A DNA stretch of 64,000 bases from Astrocystis sublimbata (Eukaryota; Ascomycota; Sordariomycetes; Xylariales; Xylariaceae), in contig JAJNNY010000004.1 in NCBI GenBank assembly GCA_022453515.1, positions 1 to 64,000 on the forward strand. Reading direction: 5' to 3'. Under the pieces are notes generated by a model, which saw only the letters and a list, made by a program, of their open reading frames with translations, made no database searches and had not been told where the DNA came from. The position numbers were made by a program, and so were the translations under genes. Numbering within the stretch: the stretch's first letter is position 1; every line of letters begins with the position of its first letter. Positions 59,519 to 64,000 of this stretch are shown here, one piece after another.

Positions 59519-62500
59519 ATGTGAGCCCGTCCTTTGTTTTTTGACGTGTTCTACGGGCTATGTGTAGCGCAGAAACGCCGTGGACGGGCGCACCTTGCTT
59601 GATTCCATTTCACAAGCCCATAGCCTTCCCATGCACGCTCACCTGCTAGACCTTGCCATGTCCTCCCTATCTGGCCAACATGCCTGCTCGACCTGGATAG
59701 CTGGAGGCCATGAGACATCAAAACCTTCCGACTAATGTGTTGTCTAGGGCATCCCGCTACACGGCTTCTCGGTACGACGGCGATGCACGCCGCTCAAGGT
59801 CGCGTGAGCGCTCGCCAGACAGAAGATCACTATACAGCGATGGCGGTCCACGACGTTCCTCGGCGGAATCGAGGTCGAATCCTGCCGCCTTTCAGGCGAA
59901 CCGAGACTCTTTCCGCGACACGCTGCCTAGAGATACGCCACGCGGACCGAAAGCTTTGCTCGAAGCCCCCAGCGGGCCCCGAGGTGGCGGCTTCACAGGC
60001 GATTTTCGGGGTAGAGGTCGTGGGAGGGGCAGAGGCTGGCGAGATGATAGCCGAGACCGAGGGCGAGATCGCGATATCGATTTCCGGGATCGAAGAGATC
60101 CTCCCTATAGGGACGAGCGCAGTCGTGAGCGTGACCGACCCGATTGGCGCAACCACGACAGGGACAATTTCAGAGGACGCCGACCCTCTCCTCGTCCACG
60201 CTCGCCGCTGGGGAGGGATTTTCGAGACGCGAGAGACTCGCGCGATGGTCCTCTGGGCGTGGATGCGGATCGAGCTAGGCGTGGATCACGAGATGGACCC
60301 CTCTCAGCCGGTTCCTCTTCCTCCGATCCGCCTTTTGCCCATTCATCATACCGTGGCGAATCGTCATACCGGGGTGGCTATGGTCGTGGTCGCCCACGAG
60401 GTCGAGGCGACTGGGACCACAACCGTGGTCGTGGCCGTCCATTCTACGAGGATAGGGATAGATATGGCACTTCGTTCCGAGCGCGCTCTCAAGAGGGGCG
60501 GTTCCGAGATAGAGAAGACCGTGAACGCGAAAACCGATATCTCGACTCTGACTTACGTCCACGGGATCCTCGAGACGACCGGGACGCTCGAGAACGTGAG
60601 ACGCGACTGAAACCTGAGAGAACATCCCACGAGCCCCCAATCATAACCAAGGACGTTTCACCGCCACCTGTAGCTCCCGCCGCGCCCTCGTTCGGATCTG
60701 TACCTAACAGAACCACATCAACAGGTGAATCGGGGCCGACTACTGGAAAGGTACCACCCACAGGCCCCAGGGCATTGAAGGAAGACCGCCCTGCTTCCGT
60801 CAATGCTATTCCCATCGCAGATTCGAGACTCCCACCAACTGGGCCTTCGAAACCATCGTTCATGGAAAGAAGTCCACCTATACCTTCGGGACCCCGTTCA
60901 CAGAGGGCCGGTCCGTCAAGCAAACAATGGATTAACCCCAACCTTAAGAACAGGGTACCAGAATCGCCAAAGTTGGGTAGGTCACCGGGCGTTGTTCAGT
61001 CTCGGCCGCCTGGGCCCCGGCCCGACGGCGCTCAACCAGATCAATACGGGGAATCGGCCCAGCGACCGCGCAGCAGTGACGCAAAAGCGGAACCTCAGGA
61101 CTCCAAGATGGATGACCCTCCTCGAGATGCGCAAGGGGGGGACTTGGACGAAGCTTCAGGGTCGGGGTTGAGGCCCCAATCTGCTGGCTCGTCTACGGAT
61201 CGTGACAAACGCAGAGATGAACCGAGTTCTCTGAACGTTGATGATGCAAAATATGCCGAGGAGAGTGTAGACGTCACGCCAAGCGAGCCCAAGTCTATAG
61301 GGCCCAATGAAAAACAAGGTCTGCCGGCACAAAAGCGTTCGATCTTACGACAGCCCACGATTCATGTCACTCTGCCTGAAAAACAAAGCCGGCAAATTAT
61401 CATGGATCAATCTTCAGAGTCCGACGAGGAAGAGTTTGGCGACGTCATTCAATCCGAGATGGCGGAGGTGGAGAAGGAGTTAAAACAACTAGAAACGGTC
61501 GAGGAATCTGTGTCCATGAATCCAATGATTAGATACGCCGTGATTTCGCTCGCGGCAGCCAACCGAGTTGCTACAGAAGCCGAGGGCTTAGAGGACATGG
61601 TTGGCCCTATTCCGGAGCCAGCGACCCTTCAGGAGCTGAACCCCACAGAGCCACAGACTCAACCGGAGCTAGACCCGGAGACGGACCCGAAGACGGGACC
61701 GGAACCAGAATCCAACCCGGAACCCAACCCGGAATCCAAGTCAGAGTCCAGACCGGAACCCAATCTGGAGGCAGATATACTCCCCGACGCCCACGATAGC
61801 CCTCGTCATACAGACCTTACTCATGCTAACGCTTCACACGCTGATGTTGAGAAGCCAGAACAAGATGATAATGCTCCACCTCCGGCTGCAGATGAGCTCG
61901 CCGAGCCTTCAAATGACGCACGACAGCAAAGTCGACCGCCAATGGCGCAGGAGGGTACCATTCCAACGATACCAGACCCTCCCCCGACCGATCACAAGGC
62001 GGTGATTGATGATGGGGATGTCAGTATGGAAGATGTTGCGGCCAGCAATGTGGACTCTGAAGTACCACCACCACCAGCATCAGCAACCTCTGCGTTGGTA
62101 CCCGAGCCCATGCTCCCGTCATTCGAAGAAGCTCAGATCGAATCTCGCAATGCTAGCAAACGAGAGTCTAGTACCCCGTCTCCACCCGATGATGATGAAG
62201 ATACCGATATCGAAGACGTCGATCTTCAAAGCATTGCGATTGTGCGTGAACACATGCAAACACCCCCGTTGGATGCCTTACCCTGCTTTGATGGAAAGCC
62301 CTGGGATAAGGATAAGTCATTCTTGAAATCGATGGACACTCTGCAACCAGACCTCGAGGCCTTCATTCTCCAGAAATTTAGAGATGAGACACGAAGCCAG
62401 GATGTTTTGGAAGCACAGCGCAAGGAGGCGTACGGCGGACATTACGACAAGTACATTCGGTTCACCTTGTCAGACGAGCCCGTGGCGGTGAAAAACCGCG

Positions 62501-64000
62501 AAAAATTCAGCTGTGTCCTGGGAACTACCGATCCAGTACCTGCCCCTAAGCCCGTGGTCGCGGTGGAGTCCAAACCCGAACACCCTCGGCGCAGTAGGTA
62601 CGCATCCGAACGTGACCTAGAAAGGGTCCTCGAAGAATCAAGAAAGATCGAGGATGAAAAGCGTGAAAGACAACTTCAGGCTGAGCGGGAGAAGTTTAGA
62701 ACCGAAAAGGAAGCTGTGATTCCCCGTCAATACCAGACAGATAAGGAAAGGGAAAACGAATTCTACAGCAGCAACACGGGCTACATTCAACCCGAAAGAA
62801 TTGTGGCAACATGGGAAGTTTTGCCCCCTGTCGACAATTTCACAGAGGAGGAGTACAGCCAGTTCGAGAAAGCCTACTTGGAGTACCCCAAGCAGTGGGG
62901 CCGCGTTTCCGATCCGCTCGCCAACAGAGACTTTGGCACGGCTATCCAATTCTATTATCTTAAGAAAGAGAAAGAAGAGCTCAATCTCAAGGCAAAACTT
63001 AAGAAGCAGCCTAAGAAGAGAAAGAGAGGCCGTGGTGGCAAAACTCGATCTAGTGCATTGGTCTCCGAGCTCGGGAACGGCGATAATGACAATGAAGAAG
63101 CGCAGGAAACCGGGGAGAATGGTGAGAGAAGGCGGCCACGTAGGGCAGCTGCCCCTACATTCAACTCGGAAGCCACCCCTGCTGCTACGGATGTTGAAAC
63201 CGGAACCCCGGCTGGTACTCCGGGACGAAGAGGCGTAGGTGTGACCAGAGCAGACGGAACTGTTGAGAAGCCTAAACGCGGCCGTCGAGTTAAGGACAAG
63301 GACCAGAAGCAACCTAGGGTCTCGGTTGCTCTGGCTGCGGCACCCACTCCGGGGGTTGCTGCACCGTCTGTGGCCAGCAAGGGCAATCGTTCGCGGTCTG
63401 CATCCAGAGTTCGAAACTTGGACTGGATTGGCCAACCGGGGCAGGACGAACATGGTCGCCAACCCGTTCAGTACGAGCTGGCGCCCAATGTTGGACAACC
63501 AGCTCCCGGCGCCCCTATGCAGCCCTATCCGCATCCACAGCCACTCGTTAGTCCCGAGAGAAGTGGCCCTCCCCCTCCTCCCCCCCCTCCTCCTCCTCCT
63601 TCCATGCCGGATGCGATGGCTCCTCCGCCGCTCCGACCGGATCCACCGGCACAGCCTACGGTGGGTGTACTTGATATAGGTCAATCAACCCCCCCAGATC
63701 GGAAGCCAAGCGGACAGCCTTCCAGTTATTGGAGCGTACCGGAGAATAATGATTTCCCACAGCTACTGAGGTCCTTTGGGAGCGATTGGGTCGCTATTGC
63801 TGCTCACATGAAGAGCAAGACTCATGTCATGGTAAGCGACGCGCACTACTATAACCTGGTGAGGAGGCGTCATTAACTTTCACAGGTTAAAAATTACTAC
63901 GGTCGCCGGAAAGAGAAAGAAAACTGGGAGGCGCTAGTAAAGGAGGCAGACGAGAGAAAGAGCCGCGGAGAGAAACGGCCACCTCCTCCAGTGTTGGCCA
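59519..64000 (+). CDS. snt1: Snt1-like SANT/Myb-domain subunit of the Set3 histone deacetylase complex, 3' end outside window
   Basis: Proposed exons: 59519-59520 (AT of the start codon; the exon also holds the leader), 59748-63831, and 63886 to beyond the edge. Spliced, the protein begins MASRYTASRYDGD and runs over 1,400 residues here. The N-terminal 300 residues are Arg/Gly/Ser/Asp-rich (RGRGRGRGWRDD, RDRDIDFRDRRD). A long disordered middle includes PE repeats. The first SANT domain (about 1025-1080) has TEEEYSQFEKAYLEYPKQW and AIQFYYLKKEKEELN. The second SANT domain (about 1328-1385) has YWSVPENNDFPQLLRSFGSDW and, across the 54-base intron, THVMVKNYYGRRKEKENW. This is the layout of Snt1, the NCoR-like scaffold of the Set3 complex. 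Without the first intron, a Met at 59710 would start the same frame with about 13 extra residues. Confidence 0.88.
61660..61775 (+). repeat. Degenerate coding repeat rich in Pro-Glu within snt1
   Basis: Imperfect repeats of codons for PE, DPE, NPE and SESRPEP-type units encode an acidic, disordered stretch around residues 640-675. It probably grew by slippage. Confidence 0.7.

Noticed and set aside
62638..63684. 348-codon open frame on the minus strand
   Set aside because: It is wholly antisense to the conserved SANT region of snt1. Its composition (Arg/Ser/Leu-rich) is the shadow of the sense codons.

Overview
The window is nuclear DNA of a filamentous ascomycete, most likely a Sordariomycete. 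The evidence is spliced genes with short introns (about 50-270 bases, GT-AG with CTAAC/CTGAC-like branch sites), proteins typical of Pezizomycotina, roughly balanced base composition, and intergenic DNA full of CCTA/TAGG and homopolymer tracts. I recognise twelve complete genes, one gene cut by the right edge, and the probable tail of another at the left edge.

Layout. Bases 1-11,900 are almost gene-free apart from a likely C-terminal tail at 1-159. A conserved fungal P/Q-rich nuclear protein lies at 11.9-13.6 kb (+). A gene-poor 7 kb follows, then a secreted HD-domain hydrolase (20.6-21.6 kb, -), an Atg22-type vacuolar effluxer (24.9-27.1 kb, +), the meiotic protein Spo22/Zip4 (27.9-31.2 kb, -) and the ERT1/AcuK-family Zn2Cys6-PAS gluconeogenesis regulator (32.6-34.75 kb, -). 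The exocyst subunit Sec6 (38.8-41.0 kb, -), a TauD/TfdA dioxygenase (42.0-43.5 kb, -), a multi-pass membrane protein (44.9-46.1 kb, -), heat shock factor (46.8-49.1 kb, -) and spliceosomal cyclophilin Cwc27 (51.6-53.2 kb, -) come next. The window ends with deoxyhypusine synthase (53.95-55.1 kb, +), a small unknown protein (55.9-56.7 kb, +) and the SANT-domain Set3-complex subunit Snt1 (59.5 kb to the edge, +). The genes are mostly unrelated housekeeping and regulatory loci. There is no biosynthetic cluster and no intact transposon. Cwc27 and deoxyhypusine synthase are divergent and share a 731-base promoter region.

Most notable. The Spo22/Zip4 gene has an in-frame TAG where I expect the Trp of a WDDL motif. 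The reading frame, splice sites and family similarity continue for about 170 residues beyond it. The TAG adenosine is the first loop base of a small perfect hairpin. This is what a stop codon corrected by sexual-stage A-to-I mRNA editing would look like, in a meiosis gene. Other gene-structure oddities are an SNT1 start codon split by an intron (AT|G), a Zn2Cys6 domain assembled from four exons including 23- and 18-base microexons, and probable GC-AG introns in SPO22. Traces of RIP-like decay and short inverted repeats mark old mobile-element remnants in the intergenic DNA.

All exon borders were worked out by eye from splice signals, reading frame and remembered family similarity. No alignment or transcript data were used.
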